From Devosia indica (GTDB lineage: Bacteria; Pseudomonadota; Alphaproteobacteria; Rhizobiales; Devosiaceae), in NCBI RefSeq assembly GCF_003056405.1, contig NZ_PYVZ01000014.1:1-64000 (forward strand): 64,000 bases of DNA, written 5' to 3'. This document shows positions 20,047 through 29,049 of this stretch, in pieces; the first letter of the stretch is position 1, and every line of letters begins with the position of its first letter. Both the position numbers and the translations under genes were made by a program. The notes beneath the pieces are model-generated. The model was not told the origin of the DNA. It searched no databases and saw nothing but the letters and a program-made list of their open reading frames with translations.

Positions 20047-21836
20047 TCCGACTTCTATCCGCCTGCAATATCGGCCATAGTTCAACGAAGGTCCGAATAT
20101 TGCCGCCCCTGACACAGTCCTTCCGCACAGAACCCTGGCAGCTTCGCTATCTGTTCGATCTGGGGTTTCAGGGATGGCTGGTCCATATCGGGGTTGTGCT
20201 GCTCACCGGGTCGCTGCTGGTCGGCGCCAATCCGGGGGCGGCATGGCCCTTTTTCTGGACGGGCGTTATGCTTGTCCTTTCCGTTACTATGGCGGCGCTG
20301 TCTAAAGCGCACTCCACGGCATCACCCCATAGCGATTATGAATACATCCGCGCCGGCTGGGGGCATACGATCCTGACGACGCTTGTTGGCCTGACTTGGG
20401 GGTATGGGGCCATTGTCGTTTCGCTACGCAGCGACTTCAACCTGTTGGCCATCTATTCGCTCGCCTTGGGCGGCACGGCGCTTGGCGCTGTTTCTTCGCA
20501 GCACGGGGTGCCGCGCTCTGCATTCGTCAGCATCTGGACCTCGGTTCCACTATTGGCCGCGGCGCATGTCATGGAGGCCCGAAGCCCAGCAATGGGTGTG
20601 ATGGTTCTGCTCTATGCGCTGATCCTGTCCATGCTCACGGTGCGCATGCACCGATTTTTGGCAACCAACTACAACCTTGCACAATCGCTGGATGGAAAAG
20701 TTGTCGAGCTCACAAAGACTTCGTCTGAGCTGGTCAAGGCACGTGAGGAGGCCGAGGACGCCAATCAAGCTAAGTCGCGCTTTCTCGCGCAAGCCAGCCA
20801 TGATCTGCGCCAGCCGATCCACGCAATCGGGCTGCTAACAGCATCGCTCAAAGACACCCGGCTGAGCCGGGAGCAGCGGCAGATGGTCGACAGCATCGAA
20901 TCCTCGGTGGATTCGGTCACCAGCCTGTTCGGGTCTCTGCTTGATATTTCGCGTCTTGATGTAGGTGGGGTGACGCCAAACCCGGTCCCGCTGGACCTGG
21001 GCGCATTTCTGAGCCAGGTGGCGGCGCAGAACCGCGAATTGGCCGCAAAGAGTGGGTGCGGCCTCTCCCTGGTGCATAGCGCCGCATGGGTAAAGACTGA
21101 TGGCAATCTGCTTTTCACCATGGTTCAGAACGTGCTCGGCAACGCCTTCAAATACGCGCCCGGCAGTCGTGTCCTGATCGGTCCGCGTCGGATCGGCGAC
21201 AAGCTGGCGCTGCAGATATGCGATACCGGCCCCGGCATCGACTCAGCACAGATCGAAGCGGTGTTCAGTGAATTCTATCGCTTGGAGTCTGCCGCGGCGG
21301 GTGGCACCGTCGAGGGCATGGGACTCGGTCTGGCCATTGTGCGTGGCCTCGGGGACCTGCTTGATCTTGAGGTCCGAATGGCCTCTGTGCCTGGTCGCGG
21401 CACCTCTGTCGTCATTGCCGGCCTCGAGACCGCTAAGCCGGAGAAAGTGCCCCCTGCCAGAAAGGGGCGGGCACACCCGCTATCGGGCAAGCGCATCTGT
21501 GTGATTGATGACGATGAGACCGTGCGCAAGGCGGCGGCTGGATTATTGGAGCGTTGGGGCTGCATTGTCGAACACGGCGCGGGAGTGGGGGACATCGCAG
21601 GCGCGTGCGACGCTATTCTCGCCGACCTCCAATTGGGCGACGGTGCAAGCGGCCTCGACGCCATCGACGCTATCCGCCGCCGGTCAGGAAGGGCAATTCC
21701 CGCCGTCATCCTAACCGGGCATAGCGATGTGGATACAAGAGAGAAGATTGCTGCAGCCAACCTGCCCGTTCTGAGCAAGCCGGTGCGGCCGGCCGAACTC
21801 AGGGCCGTCCTGACCCGCCTGTGCCTTGGTCTTTGA
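20043..21836 (+). CDS. Membrane hybrid histidine kinase with C-terminal receiver
   Basis: Sensor kinase of up to 597 residues. Roughly six membrane helices (about 40-200) form the input domain. They are followed by a coiled-coil linker, HisKA with SHDLRQPIHAIG (phospho-acceptor His), a HATPase with N-box NVLGNAFKYAP and G-boxes DTGPGI and GMGLGLAIVRG, and a receiver domain (about 483-595) with VIDDDE, ADLQLGD (acceptor Asp) and LSKPVRP. The start is uncertain: TTG at 20043 overlaps the stop of the small Cys protein, and a later start is possible. Most likely it passes phosphate to the convergent LuxR-type regulator. The signal it senses is unknown. Confidence 0.88.
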   Translation: MIRLLSACNIGHSSTKVRILPPLTQSFRTEPWQLRYLFDLGFQGWLVHIGVVLLTGSLLVGANPGAAWPFFWTGVMLVLSVTMAALSKAHSTASPHSDYEYIRAGWGHTILTTLVGLTWGYGAIVVSLRSDFNLLAIYSLALGGTALGAVSSQHGVPRSAFVSIWTSVPLLAAAHVMEARSPAMGVMVLLYALILSMLTVRMHRFLATNYNLAQSLDGKVVELTKTSSELVKAREEAEDANQAKSRFLAQASHDLRQPIHAIGLLTASLKDTRLSREQRQMVDSIESSVDSVTSLFGSLLDISRLDVGGVTPNPVPLDLGAFLSQVAAQNRELAAKSGCGLSLVHSAAWVKTDGNLLFTMVQNVLGNAFKYAPGSRVLIGPRRIGDKLALQICDTGPGIDSAQIEAVFSEFYRLESAAAGGTVEGMGLGLAIVRGLGDLLDLEVRMASVPGRGTSVVIAGLETAKPEKVPPARKGRAHPLSGKRICVIDDDETVRKAAAGLLERWGCIVEHGAGVGDIAGACDAILADLQLGDGASGLDAIDAIRRRSGRAIPAVILTGHSDVDTREKIAAANLPVLSKPVRPAELRAVLTRLCLGL

Positions 21837-21847
21837 GGTGTCCGCGC

Positions 21848-22471
21848 CTAAAACCCGAAGTCCTTTGCAGCGGCCACAGCGGCTGCGCGCGATTTCACGC
21901 CGAGCAGCCTGAACAGCGTAGAGACATGGACCCTGACAGTGAAGGGCGAAATCTCTAGCTCCCGTGCAATTTCCTTATTGCTGTGCCCAAGCACGAGTTG
22001 GTGCAGGATCTGCTTCTGGCGCGGCGAAAGCTGAGCAAGCTCATTTCCATCCGTTTCGATGTGTGATGCGGCAGCCGCCTTGGCATCCACCACAACAATG
22101 TCGCCTTCATTCACGCTGGCAATGGCACTCCCGATCGCGGAAGGGCTGGCGGCCTTGGATACGAACCCGTCCGCGCCCTGGCCCATGACCCGCTCGATCG
22201 TTTCGTCCTCGTCGTCCATCGAGACAACCAGGATCGAACTGGCGGGATAGTCGCGGCGCAATGCGAATATGGAAGTTTCGAGTGCAAAGCCCGGGAAATG
22301 CAAATCGAGTACGAACAGGCTCGGTGCGTCTCTGTTGGCAAGCTCAATCACCCGGGGGAAGTTGTCGGCCTCCAGTACATGCGACCCTGGCAGCGCCCGC
22401 AGCAAGAGGCGGCGCAGGCCGTCCCGAAAGATCGGATGATCGTCTGCCAGAATGATGCGGGTGGCCGTCAT
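21848..22471 (-). CDS. NarL/FixJ (LuxR)-family response regulator
   Basis: DNA-binding response regulator of 207 residues. Start at 22471 is preferred because GAGG precedes it. The receiver domain has ADDHPIFRD, the acceptor Asp in FVLDLHFPG and the switch residues VSMDDEDE/SKAASP. The LuxR-type HTH is LSPRQKQILHQLVLGHSNKEIARELEISPFTVRVHVSTLFRLLGV. It is convergent with the hybrid kinase (12-base gap), which is its likely partner. One 18-bp dyad lies 64 bases upstream of its start and recurs at two neighbouring promoters, so I infer that it controls itself, the kinase operon and the ankyrin operon. Confidence 0.92.
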   Translation of the reverse strand: MTATRIILADDHPIFRDGLRRLLLRALPGSHVLEADNFPRVIELANRDAPSLFVLDLHFPGFALETSIFALRRDYPASSILVVSMDDEDETIERVMGQGADGFVSKAASPSAIGSAIASVNEGDIVVVDAKAAAASHIETDGNELAQLSPRQKQILHQLVLGHSNKEIARELEISPFTVRVHVSTLFRLLGVKSRAAAVAAAKDFGF

Positions 22472-22525
22472 GTCGCCTCGTTGCACAGCGCCCGATCTTA
22501 TATCAGTCCGACTTGCGCGCGCCCA

Positions 22526-22543
22526 TTAGTACACCCGTCCTAA
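22526..22543 (-). promoter_or_regulatory. Dyad motif B, putative autoregulatory site of the LuxR-type regulator
   Basis: TTAGTACACCCGTCCTAA on the plus strand. The dyad arms are TTAG/CTAA and its centre lies about 64 bases upstream of the regulator start at 22471, between that gene and the end of the ankyrin operon. It shares TAGTACACC and the right half with motif A. Confidence 0.6.
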
Positions 22544-22563
22544 TAGCAAAAGCGGCTTGATAT

Positions 22564-23172
22564 TCATGCCTCACTAGTGTCGTTAAGTTGCGGCATCACG
22601 CGCTCGTTTGGCCCTGTCTTGCCATCGGTTCCAAGCGCCGCAATTGCGAGACTGCGGAGATCCCGCGGCGGGTTCGGCCAGCGCTTGAGCGCTTCACACC
22701 GAGCATATTCCATGATCCCTGCAAGATCATCTCCGGCATATGGCAGGCTGTTGGTCAGACCGACAATCCTCTTGCTTTTGTCATCGGCAGCATAGGCGAA
22801 ACGCACGGTGGCAATGCCCGATTGCGTGATGATCGGGTCGCCAAAAGTATGTGTACTGAAGCCTTCAACTCTATCCCAGCAGAAGAATTCTGCTGGGCCC
22901 GAGGGTGGTGTAAGCGTGAAACCGTGCCGTTCCAGCGCCAGCTTACCATTGTCGGCATATATACCACGCAGCCCATAAAAGCTGATAAGGGCCGGAAAGG
23001 AGAAGATGAGCAGATAGCCCAGGGCACTGACTTCTCCGACGGCGAACCGCCACAGGGCATAGACGCCACCGGCGAAAGCCCAAATCAACAGGAGCACAAG
23101 CCACAAGCCACCTTTGGATGGCTTCATGAGGACCTGCCATTCGCCCCCTTCCGCCGCCGTCGCGTTCGTCAC
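22564..23172 (-). CDS. Hypothetical membrane protein with two N-terminal helices
   Basis: Protein of 202 residues that I do not recognise. Two membrane helices lie at roughly 24-42 and 50-70, followed by a soluble domain with LERHGFTLTPPSGPAEFFCWDRVEGFST, a pattern that recalls bacterial PH-like membrane proteins. It is the last gene of the leftward operon, 12 bases after the preceding gene. Function unknown; an envelope role alongside the secreted ankyrin protein is inferred only from position. Confidence 0.7.
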   Translation of the reverse strand: MTNATAAEGGEWQVLMKPSKGGLWLVLLLIWAFAGGVYALWRFAVGEVSALGYLLIFSFPALISFYGLRGIYADNGKLALERHGFTLTPPSGPAEFFCWDRVEGFSTHTFGDPIITQSGIATVRFAYAADDKSKRIVGLTNSLPYAGDDLAGIMEYARCEALKRWPNPPRDLRSLAIAALGTDGKTGPNERVMPQLNDTSEA

Positions 23173-23184
23173 TTCCCGCCCCTG

Positions 23185-23979
23185 TCAGTTCTGATCTGCA
23201 ATGAAGGCGGCATAGGCAGCAGCCAGGTCTGGTTCGGACCCATCACTGTGGTCATGCTCCATCATGGCCATGACCGGTGCCATCTTGAGCAGATTGCCGC
23301 GGACCCCCTCCACCAGGCCGGTATAGACGATGTCTGTGCCCGGTACCGTGAGAGCGGCGTCCAGGAAATAGCGCGCTGCGGGATCGGGCGTGGCGCGATA
23401 GCTCAGTTCATCGAAAGCCTCATAGATCGCGTCACGCCAGTCTGGCATATCGGCAGACCGTGCCGGCGCATCATCCATGGTTTGACGCTTCGCCTGCGCC
23501 AGTTCGATGAGAAAACCGAACATGTCGGGATGCCCCCCGTAGAAGGGTCTTCGGGACGGGTCGGCGCCGATCCGCAAGTCGTCCTTGAACAGCACCCCCT
23601 CACGCCCTTCAGTCCAGACCCAGATGTCGAGATTGCGTTGTAAGTCCCGATGGGCTTGTCCCAGCTCGTTCAGTTCGAGCGCCTTGGCCAAGGGCGCGAA
23701 AGTCTCCTCATCAGGTTCATTCACCCCCGACAAGACGATGACAATTTCGCGCAAGGCACCGTTCCAGTAGACCTCTTCGGGCTCCATGGCGAGCTTGTCA
23801 TGGGCGACGTCCAGAGCGACTTCGAAAAGGCTCTGGGTGACCGGCTCATCGTCCCAGACCAATTGTTCAACTGCCTGAACATCCAACGAACGGATAGCGT
23901 CGATCATGTTATCCAGACTGGCCTGTACGGGCGTACAAAACGCCGCCAGCAACACTGCTCCAATGCCCCTTCTACGCAT
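23185..23979 (-). CDS. Hypothetical secreted protein
   Basis: Protein of 264 residues with a signal peptide (MRRRGIGAVLLAAFCTPVQA). The mature part is mostly helical and acidic. Its first 60 residues (DAIRSLDVQAVEQLVWDDEPVTQSLFEVALDVA) look like a degenerate ankyrin or TPR helix pair. No catalytic motif is seen. It begins 6 bases after the ankyrin gene and is followed after 12 bases by the membrane-protein gene, so the three form an operon. Probably periplasmic; function unknown. Confidence 0.7.
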   Translation of the reverse strand: MRRRGIGAVLLAAFCTPVQASLDNMIDAIRSLDVQAVEQLVWDDEPVTQSLFEVALDVAHDKLAMEPEEVYWNGALREIVIVLSGVNEPDEETFAPLAKALELNELGQAHRDLQRNLDIWVWTEGREGVLFKDDLRIGADPSRRPFYGGHPDMFGFLIELAQAKRQTMDDAPARSADMPDWRDAIYEAFDELSYRATPDPAARYFLDAALTVPGTDIVYTGLVEGVRGNLLKMAPVMAMMEHDHSDGSEPDLAAAYAAFIADQN

Positions 23980-23985
23980 GTCGTT

Positions 23986-26886
23986 TCATCCCCTGCAGTT
24001 GATGGTCTCGCCAGCTTCGGACACGAAGACGATCCGGCGGTCGCCAAGAATACGGACCGCGTTGCGCACCTGGTTGAATTCTGCGCCGGAGCCCGCTCCT
24101 GAATCTGGATAATGGACCGCAAAATAGAGCGTATGCCCGCAGACATTGATCGGCTGATCGTAGTCAACCTGTTGCGACCAGTATTCGGTGCAAGGGCCAT
24201 ATGCGGCCGAGCCCTGAATCCAGTCGGTCGGCGCGATGTCGACGGTCACGTTGGTGAGGCGGCCGTTGCACTGCCCCAAATCCGGGCCGCCGATTGGATC
24301 CAGTTCCGGCGCTCCCCAGGTTTCGACATCTTTTGACCCGAGGGTGAAGACCTCCGGCATCGCCCAGGCGTCGAGAACGAACGCCTCTGATTCCTGCTGA
24401 CTTTCTGCCCAGCCAGAGAACGTGCCGGGCTCGGCCGCCTGCTGGTCCACCAGCCGCTGGTTCAAACCCACCATGAATTCATTCCAGTCGAACTCAGGCT
24501 CGGTAGCGCGATCCTCATAGCCCTGGGCCTCGTCATAGCCGAGGCTGAGAGCCAATTGCAGATCCCGGTATCCCCAATAAGAGAACCAGCCCGGCGTATG
24601 CCCCTCGGCATCTTCCGTGATGAGCGCACCTGCATTGCGCAACAGACCAATGATCTCCCGATTGTTGTTGGCCGCCGCGTGATGCAGTGGTGTCATGCCC
24701 TCGCTCACCGAGCCCAGATTGGGGTCGGCGCCTGCTGTCAGCAGCGTGTTGACAATTGCTGTCTGATTGTCGCCGACGGCATAAAGCAGAACCGATCCGC
24801 CGTTGCTGCCTGTCGCGTTGGGGTTGGCACCAGCAGCAAGCAGCTTGGCCACGTTGTCCCATTTCCAAGCCCTGGCCGCATTGAACAGGATGGGCGCTCC
24901 ACTACTTGAGCGATAGTCCGGATCCGCGCCCCATTCCAATGCCCAATCGAGCAGTGCGCTATCGTCGGTGGCGGCTATGTGATAGGCCAAGAAGCCGCTG
25001 AGACGGGCATCGCAATTTGGGTGAATTCCGCGCACGCAACCATAACGCATGATCTCGCTCATCCAGGTCGGGTCGTTGCCCAAAGTCCTGTCGAGCTCGG
25101 AGATTTCTGAGATGGTTCTGCGAATTTGCTGTGTGTCGAAGGCCTTGGCCGCCTCCACCAGAAGTGCGCGATACCGCCCTGCGCTTTGCCCAACGTGAAT
25201 GATTTCCTCAACCGTGGCGGACTGGCGTGCCGCATCACTGACCCGGATGCGTAGCGTTGCAGGCCCCTCCGTCATTCCAGCGTGGATATAAGAGTCGATG
25301 TACAGCCTCTTATCGTCCGGCGCGCCGCTGTCATAGACGCGGTCGTCTGTGAAACCCTGCTCGAAAGTGACCCTGCCTGCAGGCACCGTCTCAACGGAAA
25401 AGGTCAGGGGCCGTTGCCAATGGCCGTCCATTGTCAGGCCAAAGCGCTCTCCGGTATCCGGCATTAGCAGTTCGGGGGCACTTGCAATGACGGTGCCTAC
25501 CGCCATCGTTTCCGCCAACCCGTCCAGGTATTCTGCAACCGCGATCTGGTCATAGTTTCGGGCAAGCTGTGCGGCTGTGGCACCGCCAATCATGGCTTCA
25601 ATGTCTGCGCCCGCTTCGATCAGCATGCGCACGATCTTCTGGTGGCCGGCCCGCGCGGCCAGATGGAGTGCCGTTGCCCCCTGATCGGTCGTAACGTCTA
25701 GATCGGCGCGCGCATCAATTAGCGCTTGCACGATTTCGGTATGCCCATGCGTCGCCGCATAGTGCAGAGCCGGGCTTTCCTGCTGCCCTGCAAAATCGGG
25801 GTCTATGCCCCGATCGAGAATGGCGGTCACGACCTCGGTCATGCCAAGTCGTGCCGCCTCGGCCAAAAGTGACCGGCCATTGGCGAAAACGAAATCGACC
25901 GGGTACCCAAGATGAATCAGTGCAAAGGCCGCCCTGGCATTCTCCTTGCGCACGGCGAACACGACCGGGCTTGGTACGCCAGCCCAGCTCACTTTTGTCT
26001 TCGCGCCGCCCTGAATGAGTTGCAGTATGCCAGACTGCATTTGTGGATTTTCGATCATTTCGATGCCGAAGAAATACATCAGAGGCATCTGCTCGACGCC
26101 CGGATCGTAGTCCGGCGGCTCGTTGGCATTGAACCCGGCCAGCACATAGTCGCGCACCTTCGCAGCATCCCCCGCCAGCAGGGCATCGAAGACGTCGTCT
26201 GAACTGATCGTGGCAGATGAGCTGCTCACTTCAGGCGGGCTTACAACCGGGTCGACGGCTAGGATCCCAGGCCCCTCCAGTGCCAGAATACGCGGCACCT
26301 CCGGCAGTTGCCCGCCCTGGTTTGAGGGCGCCGGAGACTGCGCCTGGCTCGCCTTCCATTGTGCAATCGTTATACCCTGGTGGCACAGGGCACGCATCGC
26401 CTTCTCAGCCTTGCGCGATCCTTTCATGGAAAATCGGGCGACTTCCTGGCTGTTCATGTTCAAGACACGCATAGTGGATGCGCCGCCAAAGGAATCAAGC
26501 ACACCGGGCTCGAAATACAACGATCCCGTCCATGCCCGGTCAGGTGCAAAGTACCAGACATCGGCCCAGCCATCGGCGGCAAAATCCTTGCCGGTCCCGT
26601 CGAACCTGAAAATCAGTTGGGTTTCGCCATCGTCAGTATTGTCGAGGTAGGGAAAATCGTCGGCTACAATAGTGAGCTGGAAAACGTCGGGATCGTCACC
26701 GGCATCGCATTGCAGGCTGATATGAAACCCGTTCTCCCGGGCGCTCCCCGTTATCCGTGCACCGCCATCCGGACTTGCGCCTATATCGTATTCCCAATCG
26801 GCAGAGGCGCTGTGCGTTGAAGCCATAAACGTTGAAGCCATAAAAAGGCACGCTGCGAGCCAGATATGGCGAAGACGTAGGATCAT
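23986..26886 (-). CDS. Large secreted ankyrin-repeat protein
   Basis: Protein of 966 residues with a signal peptide (about 1-29, ending in SASA) and GAGGAG 6 bases ahead of its ATG. An N-terminal beta-rich domain (30-180) is followed by a first ankyrin block (about 230-475, with SPALHYAATHGHTEIVQALIDA and TALHLAARAGHQKIVRMLIEAG), a second beta-rich domain (about 480-600), a second ankyrin block (about 650-800, with TPLHHAAANNNREIIGLLRNAG) and a Cys-containing C-terminal domain. Export and two ankyrin blocks suggest a periplasmic or surface protein-binding scaffold; the partner is unknown. It leads a three-gene operon preceded by the shared 18-bp dyad. Confidence 0.85.
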   Translation of the reverse strand: MILRLRHIWLAACLFMASTFMASTHSASADWEYDIGASPDGGARITGSARENGFHISLQCDAGDDPDVFQLTIVADDFPYLDNTDDGETQLIFRFDGTGKDFAADGWADVWYFAPDRAWTGSLYFEPGVLDSFGGASTMRVLNMNSQEVARFSMKGSRKAEKAMRALCHQGITIAQWKASQAQSPAPSNQGGQLPEVPRILALEGPGILAVDPVVSPPEVSSSSATISSDDVFDALLAGDAAKVRDYVLAGFNANEPPDYDPGVEQMPLMYFFGIEMIENPQMQSGILQLIQGGAKTKVSWAGVPSPVVFAVRKENARAAFALIHLGYPVDFVFANGRSLLAEAARLGMTEVVTAILDRGIDPDFAGQQESPALHYAATHGHTEIVQALIDARADLDVTTDQGATALHLAARAGHQKIVRMLIEAGADIEAMIGGATAAQLARNYDQIAVAEYLDGLAETMAVGTVIASAPELLMPDTGERFGLTMDGHWQRPLTFSVETVPAGRVTFEQGFTDDRVYDSGAPDDKRLYIDSYIHAGMTEGPATLRIRVSDAARQSATVEEIIHVGQSAGRYRALLVEAAKAFDTQQIRRTISEISELDRTLGNDPTWMSEIMRYGCVRGIHPNCDARLSGFLAYHIAATDDSALLDWALEWGADPDYRSSSGAPILFNAARAWKWDNVAKLLAAGANPNATGSNGGSVLLYAVGDNQTAIVNTLLTAGADPNLGSVSEGMTPLHHAAANNNREIIGLLRNAGALITEDAEGHTPGWFSYWGYRDLQLALSLGYDEAQGYEDRATEPEFDWNEFMVGLNQRLVDQQAAEPGTFSGWAESQQESEAFVLDAWAMPEVFTLGSKDVETWGAPELDPIGGPDLGQCNGRLTNVTVDIAPTDWIQGSAAYGPCTEYWSQQVDYDQPINVCGHTLYFAVHYPDSGAGSGAEFNQVRNAVRILGDRRIVFVSEAGETINCRG

Positions 26887-26939
26887 GGCGGCTCCTCAAA
26901 GCTCTCAGCGATCCTGCCCGAGGATAGTCGCTTTGGCCA

Positions 26940-26957
26940 CTAGTACAGATCGACTAG
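26940..26957 (-). promoter_or_regulatory. Dyad motif C upstream of the ankyrin operon
   Basis: CTAGTACAGATCGACTAG, with perfect arms CTAGT/ACTAG around an 8-base spacer. Its centre is about 62 bases ahead of the ankyrin-gene ATG, close to the spacing of motifs A and B. It shares TAGTACA with both. Confidence 0.6.
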
Positions 26958-27361
26958 CGGGCGTCTGCCGGTAGCAGGTGATGGTCCTTGCTGCGAGGAT
27001 GCCCAAGTCCAGCGATCATGCAAAATCCAATGCGCCTGACGACCAAGGGGCTGTAGCTTGCGGCAGCTTCCGGCAAATTTGATGCGAAGCAGCAATGACC
27101 AGAATGGTGAAGATCCTATGGGGGTGGTACCCGCGAACACGGTGGGCCGGTCGAATTGAGCAAATAGCCACGGACGGGTCGCCACACGAACGCTCACGCC
27201 GACCATATGCCTCTAATATGGCTGTTCCGCAGGGATACCGCCTCAGGCCAAACTCTAGGAACGAGGACTATCAAAATGCCCACCTGGTTGATCGGGGACA
27301 ACTTGGCCTTCTCGTAGACTGCTATAGCGGCAAGGCCAGATCTAGATGATAGGCCCGAAGC
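26958..27361. other. Intergenic region between the ankyrin operon and hemN
   Basis: No credible gene is present. The left end holds the ankyrin-operon promoter and the right end the hemN promoter with an FNR/NnrR-type box at 27288-27301. The middle 250 bases show nothing I recognise. Confidence 0.4.
27288..27301 (+). promoter_or_regulatory. FNR/NnrR-type box upstream of hemN
   Basis: TTGATCGGGGACAA, 61 bases ahead of the hemN ATG. It differs by one base from the reverse complement of the box ahead of nirK (32798-32811), suggesting the same CRP/FNR-family regulator. Confidence 0.65.
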
Positions 27362-28717
27362 ATGGACGACAAAACGAGGGACCTGATCGAGCGCTATTCC
27401 CAACCGGTTCCGCGCTACACCAGCTATCCCACCGCACCTCATTTCCATTCTGGTGTTGATTCGCGGACATATGCTCGTTGGCTGGGCGACCTGCCCGAAC
27501 ATGGTAGTATTTCGCTCTACCTGCACATTCCCTATTGCGACCGTCTCTGCTGGTTCTGCGGATGCCATACGAAGCACACCCTGCGCTATGAGCCGATCAC
27601 CGCTTATCTCAGGGCATTATTCGCCGAGATCGACTGGGTATCCACCAAGCTCGGGGGGGGCGGTCGCGTGACAGCAATCCACCTGGGCGGCGGATCTCCC
27701 ACCCTGCTGACCCCAGAGGACCTCCTAGGCCTCAAGGCGAAGCTTGCCGCCAGCTTCCACATTGCTGACGACGTGCAGATTAGCATTGAGATCGACCCGA
27801 ATGATCTCAACGAGGGGCGGTATGATGCCATGGCGCAGTTCGGTCTCACGCGAGCAAGTATTGGCGTACAGGATTTCAACCCCCGGGTGCAGAAGGCCAT
27901 CAACCGGATACAAAGCTTCGAGCAGACACGCGCCGTCGTGGAGGCGATGCGGTCTCGCGGGATATCGTCCGTCAATCTGGACTTGCTCTATGGCCTGCCA
28001 TTCCAGACCCAATCAGGCCTGGAGCGCACGGTTGAGCTGGCCCTAGGCCTGGACCCAGACCGTGTAGCGCTGTTCGGCTATGCACACGTGCCTTGGATGA
28101 AGCCCCACCAGAAGATGATCCCCGAGGAAGCGCTTCCGGACAAGCATGAGAGGTTCCTCCAAGCACAAGCAGCTGCGGAATTGTTGACCCACGCCGGCTT
28201 GGAGGCCATTGGGTTCGATCATTTCGCCAAGCCCACGGACGGCTTGGCGCAGGCAGCGCGAATGGGGCGCCTGCGTCGTAATTTCCAGGGTTATACGGAC
28301 GACAAGGCCGACGCCCTTATTGGCCTGGGAGCGTCATCGATCGGTCAATTGCCACAAGGCTATGTGCAGAACATCACGGCAACCGGCGAATACAGCAAGA
28401 CCGTTCTTGACGGCAACGGAGCAACGACACGTGGATATGCCCTCGCCCCAGCCGACAAGCTTCGGGCGCTGGCGATTTCGACTTTGCTGTGCTCTTTCAG
28501 ATTGACCGAACGCGACGTTTCTGGCTTCGGCGCAGCTGGAAGGGCCTTGATGAGTGAAGCAGAAGCCATTGCCCTGACCGATGACGACAATTTGGTAGAG
28601 ATGCGCGACGGCGTTTTCAGCGTCACGGAACGAGGACGTCCCTTCGTTCGAACGATTGCTGCCCGCTTCGACAGCTATTTGGGACAGGGAGCCGCTCGTC
28701 ATTCATCCGCTGTATAA
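27362..28717 (+). CDS. hemN: Oxygen-independent coproporphyrinogen III dehydrogenase
   Basis: Radical-SAM enzyme of 451 residues that converts coproporphyrinogen III to protoporphyrinogen IX without O2, so haem synthesis can continue under anaerobic or microaerobic conditions. The iron-sulfur motif is CDRLCWFCGC (C59, C63, C66, with C68). The N-terminal YTSYPTAPHF motif and the GGGSPTLL and DLLYGLPFQT segments are typical of true HemN rather than HemW. Length fits the family (about 450). It lies at the border of the low-oxygen respiration island and carries an FNR-type box upstream. Confidence 0.95.
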   Translation: MDDKTRDLIERYSQPVPRYTSYPTAPHFHSGVDSRTYARWLGDLPEHGSISLYLHIPYCDRLCWFCGCHTKHTLRYEPITAYLRALFAEIDWVSTKLGGGGRVTAIHLGGGSPTLLTPEDLLGLKAKLAASFHIADDVQISIEIDPNDLNEGRYDAMAQFGLTRASIGVQDFNPRVQKAINRIQSFEQTRAVVEAMRSRGISSVNLDLLYGLPFQTQSGLERTVELALGLDPDRVALFGYAHVPWMKPHQKMIPEEALPDKHERFLQAQAAAELLTHAGLEAIGFDHFAKPTDGLAQAARMGRLRRNFQGYTDDKADALIGLGASSIGQLPQGYVQNITATGEYSKTVLDGNGATTRGYALAPADKLRALAISTLLCSFRLTERDVSGFGAAGRALMSEAEAIALTDDDNLVEMRDGVFSVTERGRPFVRTIAARFDSYLGQGAARHSSAV

Positions 28718-28793
28718 GGCCGTTGTGCTTCGCACGCCATACCATGGAAATTGCAGCGGCAGTGGCAATGACACTGATTTCCGACGAAGCAGT

Positions 28794-29042
28794 CTATTCT
28801 GCTTCACCACACTCCGCATCGTGCACGTGGACGCGGATGGCCTCGCTGGATAACAACACCTCGAGCAAGGCTCGCTCGACCGAGGCACTCAGATCGATCT
28901 CCAATCGATATGCCTCTGGGTGCGAGCTAGAGTCGATGCTGACAGGGAGAGGATGTCCTCCGCGTTCCAGCAACGCCCGGTGTGCGCGTTCTGCCGCGGG
29001 TTTCTCGGTGAAGCGCGCTATTGCGACACGTCGACGCGACAT
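28794..29042 (-). CDS. Small hypothetical protein downstream of fixK
   Basis: Protein of 82 residues starting at 29042 (MSRRRVAIARFTEKPAAERA), 7 bases after the fixK stop and on the same strand, so probably in the same transcript. It reads as a small alpha/beta domain ending in an acidic HVHDAECGEAE tail. I recognise no family; a longer frame extending back into fixK is rejected as overlap. It may be a minor accessory to the FixK circuit. Confidence 0.55.
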   Translation of the reverse strand: MSRRRVAIARFTEKPAAERAHRALLERGGHPLPVSIDSSSHPEAYRLEIDLSASVERALLEVLLSSEAIRVHVHDAECGEAE

Positions 29043-29049
29043 GATGGCC

